Assembly: GCA_025923075.1 (NCBI GenBank)
Contig: JAICGN010000029.1
Coordinates: forward strand, 1 to 42,201
Reading direction: 5' to 3'
Length of the DNA stretch: 42,201 nucleotides
Source: Chitinophagaceae bacterium
GTDB lineage: Bacteria > Bacteroidota > Bacteroidia > Chitinophagales > Chitinophagaceae
The translations under genes were made by a program, and so were the position numbers. The notes beneath the pieces are model-generated. The model worked only from the letters and a program-made list of their open reading frames with translations, did not search any database and was not told the origin of the DNA. This document shows, piece after piece, positions 27,495 to 35,468 of the stretch. Position 1 is the first letter of the stretch. Every line of letters starts with the position of its first letter.

Positions 27495-27935
27495 ATGTCT
27501 TTTGAGCTCAAGAAAACTATTCACTTCTTCTTCGATGGTATAAGGCCCACGCTTCGAAACCGGAAAGACCTTAGGCAGTTTTTGGAGTTGATTTTCGCAT
27601 CAGAAGGCATCGAATTCGAGTCAATAAACTTTATTTTTTCTACTGACGAAGCGATATACCATATCAATAAGAAATTTCTTGGCCACGCATCGTTTACCGA
27701 TATCGTCACATTTAGTCTCTCAGAAAACGGGAATCCTGTTGTGGCGGATGTTTATATAAGCATTGACCGGGTCCGGGAAAATGCATTGCGCCACGGAGAG
27801 CCATTTGAAAGGGAGTTACACCGGGTTATTTTCCACGGAGTCCTGCATCTCTGTGGTTACAAAGACAAATCAAAGTCACAAACGAGGGAGATGAGGAAGA
27901 GGGAGGACCATTATTTATCTGCATATTTTGGATAA
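27495..27935 (+). CDS. ybeY: Endoribonuclease YbeY (rRNA maturation factor)
   Basis: A metal-dependent endoribonuclease that acts in 16S rRNA 3' end maturation and ribosome quality control. 146 residues. Start chosen at 27495 because MSFELKKTIHFFF begins the fold; the open frame back to 27396 runs across feoA and its promoter. The zinc motif is HGVLHLCGYKD (about 112-122), with two His preserved and the usual third DH replaced by KD, as in other Bacteroidota homologues. The upstream TDIVTFSL stretch is also conserved. Divergent from feoA, and followed immediately by a parS-like site. Confidence 0.93.
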   Translation: MSFELKKTIHFFFDGIRPTLRNRKDLRQFLELIFASEGIEFESINFIFSTDEAIYHINKKFLGHASFTDIVTFSLSENGNPVVADVYISIDRVRENALRHGEPFERELHRVIFHGVLHLCGYKDKSKSQTREMRKREDHYLSAYFG

Positions 27936-27951
27936 TGTTTCACGTGACACA
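27936..27951. promoter_or_regulatory. parS-like ParB-binding site
   Basis: TGTTTCACGTGACACA matches the widely conserved bacterial parS consensus TGTTTCACGTGAAACA at 15 of 16 positions (only position 13 differs). It begins directly after the ybeY stop codon, 55 bases before the mnmG start-site region. The match is from memory of the consensus; ParB binding is inferred. Confidence 0.6.
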
Positions 27952-27991
27952 CTCGCGCCAAAATAGTTCCTGAAAATTTATAGCTAAAAAA

Positions 27992-27999
27992 TACCTTTG
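27992..27999 (+). promoter_or_regulatory. mnmG -7 promoter box
   Basis: TACCTTTG, an exact TAnnTTTG box ending six bases before the ATG at 28006, which implies a leaderless or nearly leaderless mRNA. It also rules out the TTG at 27997 as a start, since that codon lies inside the box. Confidence 0.5.
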
Positions 28000-28005
28000 C
28001 GGCTC

Positions 28006-29868
28006 ATGTTTTCGAACTATGATATAATCGTTGTGGGCGCCGGTCATGCGGGGTGTGAGGCAGCCGCTTCGGCTGCGAACCTGGGGTCTAAGGTTTTGCT
28101 CATTACTATGAATATGCAAACCATCGCTCAGATGAGCTGCAATCCAGCCATGGGTGGGATTGCCAAAGGACAGATTGTTAGAGAAATTGATGCTTTGGGT
28201 GGTTATTCCGGTATTGTAACGGACGAGTCCCTCATTCAGTTCCGCATGTTGAACCGGTCCAAGGGGCCTGCGATGTGGAGTCCCCGGGCACAAAATGACC
28301 GGATGCTTTTTTCCGCCAAGTGGCGGGAGTTGCTTGAGCGAACCTCAAATCTGGATTTTTATCAGGACATGGTTAAGGAACTCATCATCAGTGAGGGGAA
28401 AGTTGCCGGAGTCAAAACCGGGTTAGGGCATTTGATTTATTCCAGGGCAGTGGTGTTGACGAATGGTACTTTTTTGAATGGGCTTGTTCATATCGGCGAA
28501 AAGAGTTTCGGAGGAGGAAGGATTGCCGAGAAAGCAGCGACTGGGATAACAGAACAATTAGTTTCATTGGGATTTGAAAGCGATCGCCTGAAAACAGGAA
28601 CACCACCCAGAGTGGACGGTAGGAGCCTGGACTATAATAAGATGGAGGAGCAGCCAGGCGATGACCAGATAGTCGGGTTTTCGTTCCTTGAGACCAGAAA
28701 GCCTGATAGGCAATTGAGCTGCTGGATCACTTACACAGACAAACGGGTCCATGATATCCTAAGAACGGGGTTTGACAGGAGTCCCATGTTTAGTGGTAAG
28801 ATCGAGGGCATCGGCCCAAGGTACTGTCCAAGTATTGAGGACAAGATAAATCGGTTTGCCGAAAGGGACCGTCATCAATTATTTGTTGAGCCGGAAGGGT
28901 GGAATACCGTTGAGGTTTATATCAATGGCTTTTCGACATCCTTGCCGGAAGAAGTGCAATACGAAGCGCTTCGTAATATAAAGGGGTTTGAAAAAGCAAA
29001 AATGTTCAGACCGGGCTATGCCATCGAGTACGATTATTTTCCTCCAACACAATTAAGATACTCACTTGAAACAAAATTGATTGATAACTTATTCTTTGCC
29101 GGACAAATAAACGGAACGACCGGCTATGAGGAGGCAGCTTGTCAGGGATTAATGGCAGGAATAAATGCACATCAAAGAATAAACAATCTTGATCCATTGA
29201 TCTTAAAAAGAAGTGAAGCATATATTGGCGTTTTGATAGATGATTTAATCAGTAAAGGAACTGATGAGCCATACAGAATGTTTACTTCAAGAGCCGAATT
29301 CAGGACGCTACTCAGGCAAGACAACGCAGATCTTCGACTTACAGAATTGAGTTACAGGCTTGGCCTGGCGTCACAAGAAAGAATGGAAAAAGTAAGAAGC
29401 AAAAAGGAGGGTGTTGAAAAAATAAAGAATATTCTGAATAGTTTTTCTGTTTCTCCTGATGACATCAATTCATATTTTGAAAACAAATCTTCTTCCCTCA
29501 TAACGGAAAGACAAAAAGCATCGAAGCTTTTATTGCGTCCTGAAATTGAACTTAATGACTTGATGAATGTATTGCCAGGTTTAGAGAAAGAGTTAAATGT
29601 GTTCTCCAGCGATATTATTGAACAGGCCTCTATACAAATAAAGTATGATGTTTATATTGAAAAGGAAAAAGAGCTTGTTGAACGAATGAGCCAGCTTGAG
29701 AATCTGATGATCCCTGAAACTTTTGATTATAAAAAGATTTTGTCGCTTGGTAACGAAGCAAGGGAGAAGCTTTCGAAAATAAAACCGTCAACTCTTGGAC
29801 AAGCAAGCCGCATTTCAGGAATTAATCCGAGTGATGTCCAGATATTGATGGTTTATATGGGCCGTTGA
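28006..29868 (+). CDS. mnmG: tRNA uridine-5-carboxymethylaminomethyl modification enzyme MnmG (GidA)
   Basis: With MnmE it installs the (carboxymethyl)aminomethyl group on wobble U34 of tRNAs. 620 residues, typical length. The N-terminal FAD-binding motif is GAGHAGCEAA (residues 11-20); the family signatures SCNPAMGGIAKGQIVREIDA and RSKGPAMWSPRAQ follow, and GQINGTTGYEEAACQGLMAG appears near residue 365. The C-terminal helical domain ends with GINPSDVQILMVYMGR. ATG 28006 is chosen because the TTG at 27997 falls inside the promoter box. Base composition falls from about 50% GC in the first kilobase to below 40% after about 29000. Its stop overlaps the convergent helicase gene by 16 bases. MnmE is not in the window. 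Confidence 0.97.
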   Translation: MFSNYDIIVVGAGHAGCEAAASAANLGSKVLLITMNMQTIAQMSCNPAMGGIAKGQIVREIDALGGYSGIVTDESLIQFRMLNRSKGPAMWSPRAQNDRMLFSAKWRELLERTSNLDFYQDMVKELIISEGKVAGVKTGLGHLIYSRAVVLTNGTFLNGLVHIGEKSFGGGRIAEKAATGITEQLVSLGFESDRLKTGTPPRVDGRSLDYNKMEEQPGDDQIVGFSFLETRKPDRQLSCWITYTDKRVHDILRTGFDRSPMFSGKIEGIGPRYCPSIEDKINRFAERDRHQLFVEPEGWNTVEVYINGFSTSLPEEVQYEALRNIKGFEKAKMFRPGYAIEYDYFPPTQLRYSLETKLIDNLFFAGQINGTTGYEEAACQGLMAGINAHQRINNLDPLILKRSEAYIGVLIDDLISKGTDEPYRMFTSRAEFRTLLRQDNADLRLTELSYRLGLASQERMEKVRSKKEGVEKIKNILNSFSVSPDDINSYFENKSSSLITERQKASKLLLRPEIELNDLMNVLPGLEKELNVFSSDIIEQASIQIKYDVYIEKEKELVERMSQLENLMIPETFDYKKILSLGNEAREKLSKIKPSTLGQASRISGINPSDVQILMVYMGR

Positions 29869-32366
29869 TTTTCCTGGAATTCAATCCAGGCAACCACTAA
29901 TTTTATTTCTCCGTAGCTCACAACACTGCCAAGTTTTTCTTTTATAGGCGTTAAGGATCCTCCCGAAAATGTTTTTGCCACCGGCTCAATTAGTAAAACT
30001 TTTTCCCTGGTGACCAGCTCGTCAATATTGATTTCACCCCTGGAAACATAATATGCCAGATGTCCTTCGATAGTTTGCTGTGTCAAATTTCTTTCTTGTG
30101 CAATTTCATCAACTCGTTTTCCTCCTTTATATAATCTAAACGACTCCGCTTTTGTATCGACTCTGTTCTTTTTTGCATCTCCGGTTAATTGTTTTTCTTT
30201 TTTTGGTAGCTTATTATGTATCAGGGAGGAAAGATTTTTTTCACTGCAATACTCAAGGATAATGTTTAGAAATTGTTCGCCATACTTTTTGGTCTTTGCA
30301 TCGCCAAAGCCGCTGATCTTTCTTATCTCAGATAAAGATTGTGGTAAATACCGCACCATTTCATCCAATGTATTTGTACCCGCAACAATATAAATTGGAA
30401 GATCTGCTTTGGAACAAATAGTATCTCTGAGCTTTCTTAATTTCTGATGCAGCAATGGATGCGGATTTTCGGATCGCTGATTCGTTGAGCCTGCATATAC
30501 ATTCACACCGAAAGCCGGGAGTATAAAATTTTTCTTTCGTTGTTGATAAGTTTCAATGTCAAATTCTCCGTGGAGGCCTTCCATCAAATATCTTTTTAAC
30601 GAAAGGGCACCAAAGATTTCTTTCAGGGTTTCATTAAGTTCTTTGGCATGAATACGGCTATCAGTGCCTGCAGGGCAACCAATCAATGACTCGTTAAGTT
30701 TACCCTGCTCCATTGAAAAGTAAGTGGCGCCAGCCTCAATCCTTGCTTTTAATAGTTCCTTTGTTTCGCTGTTCTCCTCACGACAAAAAATTGAACGGAG
30801 CTGATGCTGAAATTTTTCAGATGTTGCATGTAGTTTTGTTGCTGCAATTAAGTATTCATCAGTCCATTTTCCTGCTGCTTCGTTAAAAGAAGATCTATTT
30901 TGCAACACGTATTGATTGAGTTCTTTTGCTTCGGCGACGACTTGTTGATAATCGAAGACTGATAGAAGTATTTTAAGCTGATAATTTCTTTTTGAGTGAA
31001 GCAATTCTTCTTCAATACAATTTTTAGAAGAATTGGTTTTGGAAAACTGGACAATTCTATCATCCGAAAACATGTTCGTTGGCCTGATATGGCTTTGTAG
31101 CACTATTCCGTCCAATGTTGTGCAACGGCTTAACGCAACATACACCTGGCCGGGCGCAAATGCTTCGCCCGCATCAATAATTACCTTTTCAAATGTCAGT
31201 CCCTGGCTCTTGTGAATGGTTATTGCCCATGCAAGCCGAAGAGGATATTGGGTAAATGATCCCAGGATTTCTTCGCGAAGCTGACGGCTCGTCCTGTCGA
31301 CTGAATAACGAATGTTCTCCCATTTTTCTTTTTTTACTTCTATTTCACCCGTCTCATCCTTACATTGAACAAGAATCTTTTCTTCATCCAGGACGGTTAT
31401 GGTTCCTATTTTACCATTAAAATACCTTTTGATTCTCTCCGTATCATTTTTAATAAACATAACCTGTGCACCAACCTTCAATCGTAACTCTTCCTCTGCC
31501 GGATAAGCGGACGGGGGGAATTCACCTTCAATTTCAGCCTTGTAAGAATATGACTCCTTACCAAGCGTATTCAGTTCTGTTTCATTTTTATTTCTTGCTT
31601 TCTCATTATGTGTTGTAAGGATAATATACCCATCATCCTTTTTTCTTATAAAACCAGGTGAAAACCGGTTTTCCAACAATTCCTTGCTGTGATCGCTGAG
31701 TTCGTTATTCCTTACCTGGTTCAGAACCTTAATGAAACTTTCCTCGCTTTGCCTGTATATTTTAGTAAACTCAATATAAACAGGCGACTCTTCTTTTATT
31801 ACATTGCTATCAAAGAAATAAGTACTATTATAAAATTGTTTTAGCAACCGCCATTCGTGTTCTTTTACTACTGGCGCCAACTGAAACATATCTCCGATAA
31901 ATAAAACCTGGATCCCTCCAAATCTTTCATTATATCGGCGACGAATATGTCGCAAAACCGTATCAATAGCATCGAGGGTATCACAGCGAACCATACTTAT
32001 CTCGTCGATAATGAGCAGTTCGAGTTCCTGTAAGATCTTTTTCTTTTCTGTTGTCATTCTCAACTTACTAAGCAGGCTGTTCTTATTCGTGGCTTCTTCA
32101 GTTTGATGATCAAAGTCACGTGAACCGGGAATAAACGGAGAGAAGGGCAATTGAAAAAATGAATGTATGGTGACTCCACCCGCATTAATGGCGGCTACCC
32201 CAGTTGGCGCTACCACTGCGACCTGCTTGAGACAATTTTCCCTGATATATTTCAAAAAGGTCGTTTTACCTGTACCTGCCTTCCCCGTGAGAAAGATATT
32301 CCGGGAGCTTTGGTTTACCAGCTCAGCCGCCAATCGAAACATATCATTGTTAAAATCATAATCCAT
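29853..32366 (-). CDS. Pif1/RecD-like helicase with HRDC and helix-turn-helix domains
   Basis: A superfamily 1 DNA helicase of 837 residues. Walker A GKAGTGKT is at 28-35, Walker B LLIIDEISM near 120, then VLFIGDMFQLAPV. The UvrD-C2 motif VAWAITIHKSQGLTF and VALSRCTTLDGI close the motor. A HRDC domain follows (about 640-720, KLRKLRDTICSKAD to KISGFGDAKTKKYG), and a HTH_40-type helix-turn-helix (about 738-790, RVDEIAQERNLTQQTIEGHLA). ATG 32366 is used; the open frame continues to 32453 but that would run through a terminator and part of tRNA-Phe. A genome-maintenance role is likely; exact function is unknown. Confidence 0.88.
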   Translation of the reverse strand: MDYDFNNDMFRLAAELVNQSSRNIFLTGKAGTGKTTFLKYIRENCLKQVAVVAPTGVAAINAGGVTIHSFFQLPFSPFIPGSRDFDHQTEEATNKNSLLSKLRMTTEKKKILQELELLIIDEISMVRCDTLDAIDTVLRHIRRRYNERFGGIQVLFIGDMFQLAPVVKEHEWRLLKQFYNSTYFFDSNVIKEESPVYIEFTKIYRQSEESFIKVLNQVRNNELSDHSKELLENRFSPGFIRKKDDGYIILTTHNEKARNKNETELNTLGKESYSYKAEIEGEFPPSAYPAEEELRLKVGAQVMFIKNDTERIKRYFNGKIGTITVLDEEKILVQCKDETGEIEVKKEKWENIRYSVDRTSRQLREEILGSFTQYPLRLAWAITIHKSQGLTFEKVIIDAGEAFAPGQVYVALSRCTTLDGIVLQSHIRPTNMFSDDRIVQFSKTNSSKNCIEEELLHSKRNYQLKILLSVFDYQQVVAEAKELNQYVLQNRSSFNEAAGKWTDEYLIAATKLHATSEKFQHQLRSIFCREENSETKELLKARIEAGATYFSMEQGKLNESLIGCPAGTDSRIHAKELNETLKEIFGALSLKRYLMEGLHGEFDIETYQQRKKNFILPAFGVNVYAGSTNQRSENPHPLLHQKLRKLRDTICSKADLPIYIVAGTNTLDEMVRYLPQSLSEIRKISGFGDAKTKKYGEQFLNIILEYCSEKNLSSLIHNKLPKKEKQLTGDAKKNRVDTKAESFRLYKGGKRVDEIAQERNLTQQTIEGHLAYYVSRGEINIDELVTREKVLLIEPVAKTFSGGSLTPIKEKLGSVVSYGEIKLVVAWIEFQENQRPI

Positions 32367-32385
32367 ACATCTGCTTAGGCGCCAA

Positions 32386-32420
32386 TAAAAAAAGCCCCGG
32401 TTCCTAAAACCAGAGCCTTT
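32386..32420 (-). terminator. tRNA-Phe terminator
   Basis: Read on the minus strand, AGGCTCTGGTT and AACCGGGGCTT form a stem with two G-U pairs, followed by seven Ts. It sits between the tRNA 3' end and the helicase start and should separate the two transcripts. Confidence 0.7.
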
Positions 32421-32423
32421 CAG

Positions 32424-32496
32424 TGGTGTGGGGCGGGATCGAACCGCCGACACAAGGATTTTCAGTCCTTTGCTCTACCGACTGAGCTACCGCACC
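32424..32496 (-). tRNA. tRNA-Phe (GAA)
   Basis: A 73-base cloverleaf. Acceptor strands GGTGCGG and CCACACC; D-stem GCTC/GAGC; anticodon stem AAGGA/TCCTT around CTGAAAA, giving anticodon GAA; a 5-base variable loop; and T-stem GGCGG/CCGCC around TTCGATC. The discriminator base is A and the terminal CCA is not encoded. One C-A mismatch (C5-A68) sits in the acceptor stem, where T5 would give perfect pairing. A hairpin terminator follows and a TATTTTTG promoter box precedes it. Confidence 0.95.
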
Positions 32497-32507
32497 TTTT
32501 AATCCCG

Positions 32508-32525
32508 TCCCGATAGCTATCGGGA
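32508..32525. repeat. Perfect palindrome TCCCGATAGCTATCGGGA
   Basis: An 18-bp perfect palindrome located just upstream of tRNA-Phe on its coding strand. Its right half recurs at 20775-20788. It looks like a short dispersed intergenic repeat rather than a gene-specific operator. Confidence 0.6.
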
Positions 32526-32552
32526 TCATTTCGGGAACCCTTATTGGGGCAG

Positions 32553-32588
32553 CAAAAATAGTTGTTCTGCGGCAAAGGGTGAAAAAAC
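32553..32588 (-). promoter_or_regulatory. tRNA-Phe promoter
   Basis: On the minus strand an exact -7 box TATTTTTG (32553-32560) lies 20 bases after a TTTC-type -33 element inside GTTTTTTC (32581-32588). The distance to the tRNA 5' end leaves a 5' leader of about 50 bases that includes the palindrome. Confidence 0.4.
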
Positions 32589-32624
32589 GGACCTTAAAAT
32601 TTTCTCTGGCTAAAAGTTCGCGGC

Positions 32625-33347
32625 TCAGTTCTTTATTTCAATATTCTCTGGTTTCACTAACGAATCTCCCTGCAATTTTAAAAGTATCTGTGCTGCTGTT
32701 ACTACATCTTTTTGGCAATAATTTACGATTCGTTTTAGGTCCTTATCATTCCAATACACGCTCCATACTTTGCTGCCATCAATATCATCTTTTGGAGTAG
32801 GAATGCCAAGCGTATGCGCCAACAGATTCAAAGAAGTAAAACTTTTATAATCGCCAAACTTCCAAAGTTCGAGTGTATCGAGATGACAGACTTCCCAGGG
32901 TTTTTTACCGCTGGCATTTAAAACTGCCGGAATGGTAAGTTCATTGATAATAAGCCGCCGGCATAAATAGGGAAAATCAAATTCTTTTCCATTATGCGCA
33001 CATAGATATTTCTGTTCAAAGTTTGCCGTCCACTTATTGATCATATCACAAAACTCAACAAGTACTACAGCTTCATTTTCTCCATAAAAAGATTTGATAA
33101 TGATCTTCTTCTCCAGTCCATTGCCCTGGATAAATCCACAGCTGATGCAAATTATTTTTCCAAACTCAGCATAAATGCCAGCGCGATGATAAATTGTTTC
33201 CTTGGTTTCCTGTTCGTGATATTTCAGAAGTGAAGTTGCTTTTGTATCCCATAACTCTTTCCAGTCTTTTGGTAAAGAATTATAGTCGGCATACTGGGGA
33301 ACCGTTTCTATGTCGAGGAATAAAATATTATTGACAGGAGCGGCCAT
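32625..33347 (-). CDS. Predicted 3'-5' exonuclease, PolB-like (DnaQ fold)
   Basis: A 240-residue DEDD-type nuclease of the group related to the DNA polymerase B exonuclease domain. Exo I is FLDIETVP (Asp12, Glu14); Exo II is CAHNGKEFDFPYLCRR with its Asp; Exo III is YCQKDVVTAAQILLKL with the terminal Asp. The metal-binding acidic residues are therefore complete. Acts on nucleic acid 3' ends; the biological role is not known. It has its own promoter and sits between tRNA-Phe and manC, all on the same strand. Confidence 0.85.
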   Translation of the reverse strand: MAAPVNNILFLDIETVPQYADYNSLPKDWKELWDTKATSLLKYHEQETKETIYHRAGIYAEFGKIICISCGFIQGNGLEKKIIIKSFYGENEAVVLVEFCDMINKWTANFEQKYLCAHNGKEFDFPYLCRRLIINELTIPAVLNASGKKPWEVCHLDTLELWKFGDYKSFTSLNLLAHTLGIPTPKDDIDGSKVWSVYWNDKDLKRIVNYCQKDVVTAAQILLKLQGDSLVKPENIEIKN

Positions 33348-33360
33348 AATTTTTCTTGCT

Positions 33361-33390
33361 TAAAAATAAATCCCTTCGCTCAATCTCAAA
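33361..33390 (-). promoter_or_regulatory. Exonuclease gene promoter, TTTG-N18-TATTTTTA
   Basis: Minus strand TTTG (33387-33390), 18 bases, TATTTTTA (33361-33368), one mismatch from the -7 consensus. It lies 13 bases before the ATG at 33347. Confidence 0.5.
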
Positions 33391-33396
33391 TACTAC

Positions 33397-34482
33397 TTAT
33401 AGGTATTTATCTCCCTTATTTCTCTTAACCTCAGCGACAAAATCTTTTATTTCCTGCTCCTTATCTTTTTTGCAGATCAACAGAGCGTCTTTTGTGTCCA
33501 CAACAATAAAATCGTCCAGACCCTGCAATACCATTAGCTTACCATCTTCCGCATGTACCATACATTTGGTGGCATCCATGATCATTACGTTCTTGCCGGC
33601 TACTGCATTTCCTAAATAATCCCGTTCCATGTTATCCCAGGCGCTGTTCCATGTTCCAAGGTCACTCCATCCAAATGATGCCGGAATACTATAGACATTA
33701 TCTGCTTTTTCCATGATACCAAAGTCAATGGAAATATTAGTGCATTGCGGGTAAATCTGGTCTATCGCCTCCTTTTCATCCTTAGTATTGAACTTTTCCT
33801 TTTCCGCTGCAAACACTTCATACATTTCAGGCAGGTATTTTTCAAATGCAGTAATAATGTTTTTTACTTTCCAAATAAATATCCCGGCATTCCATAAAAA
33901 GTCGCCGCTCGCGATAAATGTTTTAGCTAACTCTTCATTAGGCTTTTCTGTAAATGTTTTCACTTTATATATATCCGGCGCTGCCGCGGTGGTATCATGC
34001 TGAATATAACCGTACCCGGTATTAGGATGTGTGGGCTTTATTCCGAGTGTTACAAAAGCATTTATATGATTTACAAAATCAAGTGCTTTTTTTGAGGTTT
34101 TTATAAACTCGGCTGTTTCCGTTACCAAATGATCAGCCGGTGCCACAACAAGGTTTGCATTTGGATCCTTTTTCAACAGCTTAAAGGAAATATAAGCAAC
34201 GCAAGGCGCAGTATTTTTTCTGGATGGTTCGCCAAGAATATTTTCGTCGGCAATCTGCGGTAATTGTTTTTTTACAATTGGTATATACTCGCTCGACGTA
34301 ATGATATAAATGTTTTCCTCCGGCACCAGCTTTTTATACCGCTCATAAGTTTGTTGTATCAGCGTCTTGCCGGTATTTAATATATCGAGAAATTGTTTTG
34401 GAAATGCGGTTCGGCTCATTGGCCAGAAACGACTGCCGATACCACCAGCCATTATCGCTACATAATTATGTTTGCTGCTCAT
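33397..34482 (-). CDS. manC: Mannose-1-phosphate guanylyltransferase
   Basis: Makes GDP-mannose from mannose-1-phosphate and GTP for surface polysaccharides and glycans. 361 residues: the nucleotidyltransferase domain alone, without the C-terminal isomerase half found in bifunctional enzymes. The N-terminal signature AIMAGGIGSRFWPMSR with TAFPKQFL is complete. Also seen: VVAPADHLV (about residues 113-121), FTEKPNEE and DFGIMEKADNVYSIPASFGWSDLGTW. It starts six bases after the kdsD stop, so the two form an operon. Confidence 0.94.
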   Translation of the reverse strand: MSSKHNYVAIMAGGIGSRFWPMSRTAFPKQFLDILNTGKTLIQQTYERYKKLVPEENIYIITSSEYIPIVKKQLPQIADENILGEPSRKNTAPCVAYISFKLLKKDPNANLVVAPADHLVTETAEFIKTSKKALDFVNHINAFVTLGIKPTHPNTGYGYIQHDTTAAAPDIYKVKTFTEKPNEELAKTFIASGDFLWNAGIFIWKVKNIITAFEKYLPEMYEVFAAEKEKFNTKDEKEAIDQIYPQCTNISIDFGIMEKADNVYSIPASFGWSDLGTWNSAWDNMERDYLGNAVAGKNVMIMDATKCMVHAEDGKLMVLQGLDDFIVVDTKDALLICKKDKEQEIKDFVAEVKRNKGDKYL

Positions 34483-34488
34483 GTCTTT

Positions 34489-35451
34489 TTATATCAATCC
34501 TTCACGGATAAGGTCATGCAAATGTATAAATCCAAGGTATTTTTCTCTATCAACAACTACCAACTGCGTGATCGATTTTTTTCGCATCAGGTCCAATGCA
34601 TCAACAGCCAATTCCTCTGCGCCGATTGTTTTGGGTGCCGGTGTCATGATATCTGCTGCTGTAACGTCATTCAAAGAAATGTTTTTTTCAAGCATTCGTC
34701 TAAGATCTCCATCTGTAATTATTCCCAGGAGTTTATTATCGCCGTCTACCACCGCTGTTGCTCCCAAACGTTTTGATGAAATTTCAACGATGACTTCTTT
34801 TAATGATCTTTCCTTCGTGAGTTTTGGCTTTTCATTTTTTATGTAAAGGTCAGCTACTCTTAAATATAATTTCTTACCCAGGGTTCCACCCGGATGAAAT
34901 TTTGCAAAATCATCGCTATTGAAGCCTTTTAGTTCCATTAAACAGATAGCCAACGCATCACCCATTACCAATTGTGCGGTCGTACTACTGGTTGGGGCGA
35001 GGTTATTAGGACAGGCTTCCTGCTCTACAGTTGTATTTAAAATTATGTCTGATTGTTTTGCAAGATAAGAATCCACGTTCCCGATCATTCCAATCAAAAT
35101 ATTTCTAAAATTCTTTATCAAAGGAACCAACACTTTTATCTCGGGACTTTCTCCGCTTTTGCTAATGATCATTACGATATCGTTCTGCTGCACGATGCCA
35201 AGATCGCCGTGAATGGCATCGGCGGCGTGCATAAATATCGAGGGTATACCGGTAGAATTGAAGGTTGCCACGATCTTTTGTGCAATGACTGCACTTTTTC
35301 CTATCCCGCTTATCACCAACCGGCCCCTGATATTTGCAATTTCGTTGACCGCCCTCTCGAAGTCAGAATTGATAAATTGAGATAATCCACTGATAGACTG
35401 GGACTCCAGCTCGATAGTCCTTAAAGCAATCTGTTTTACTGACACTGTCAT
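34489..35451 (-). CDS. kdsD: Arabinose-5-phosphate isomerase with tandem CBS domains (KdsD/KpsF)
   Basis: Interconverts ribulose-5-phosphate and arabinose-5-phosphate, the first step toward the LPS sugar Kdo. 320 residues. A sugar isomerase domain (SISGLSQF to EACPNNLAPTSSTT) contains GIGKSAVIAQK and ISKSGESPE. The motif FAKFHPGGTLGKKL precedes two CBS domains (about 195-318, ending IREGLI). Start chosen at 35451: the frame extends to 35499, but a -7 box lies between, at 35461-35468. The gene leads an operon with manC. Confidence 0.92.
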   Translation of the reverse strand: MTVSVKQIALRTIELESQSISGLSQFINSDFERAVNEIANIRGRLVISGIGKSAVIAQKIVATFNSTGIPSIFMHAADAIHGDLGIVQQNDIVMIISKSGESPEIKVLVPLIKNFRNILIGMIGNVDSYLAKQSDIILNTTVEQEACPNNLAPTSSTTAQLVMGDALAICLMELKGFNSDDFAKFHPGGTLGKKLYLRVADLYIKNEKPKLTKERSLKEVIVEISSKRLGATAVVDGDNKLLGIITDGDLRRMLEKNISLNDVTAADIMTPAPKTIGAEELAVDALDLMRKKSITQLVVVDREKYLGFIHLHDLIREGLI

Positions 35452-35460
35452 TTGAGTGGC

Positions 35461-35468
35461 CAAAATTA
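35461..35468 (-). promoter_or_regulatory. kdsD -7 promoter box
   Basis: TAATTTTG on the minus strand, exact TAnnTTTG, nine bases before the kdsD ATG at 35451. It supports a leaderless or near-leaderless transcript and excludes the longer open frame. The rest of the 330-base gap to recQ (35452-35781) holds only a small inverted repeat, ATTCAT-GCAA-ATGAAT at 35534-35549, and no gene I can support. Confidence 0.45.

Noticed and set aside
32116-32123. Second TCACGTGA core inside the helicase gene
   Set aside because: Only the central 8 bases match parS; both flanks differ, so it is treated as chance.
32367-32453. N-terminal extension of the Pif1-like helicase
   Set aside because: It would translate through a terminator and part of tRNA-Phe; ATG 32366 begins the helicase fold.
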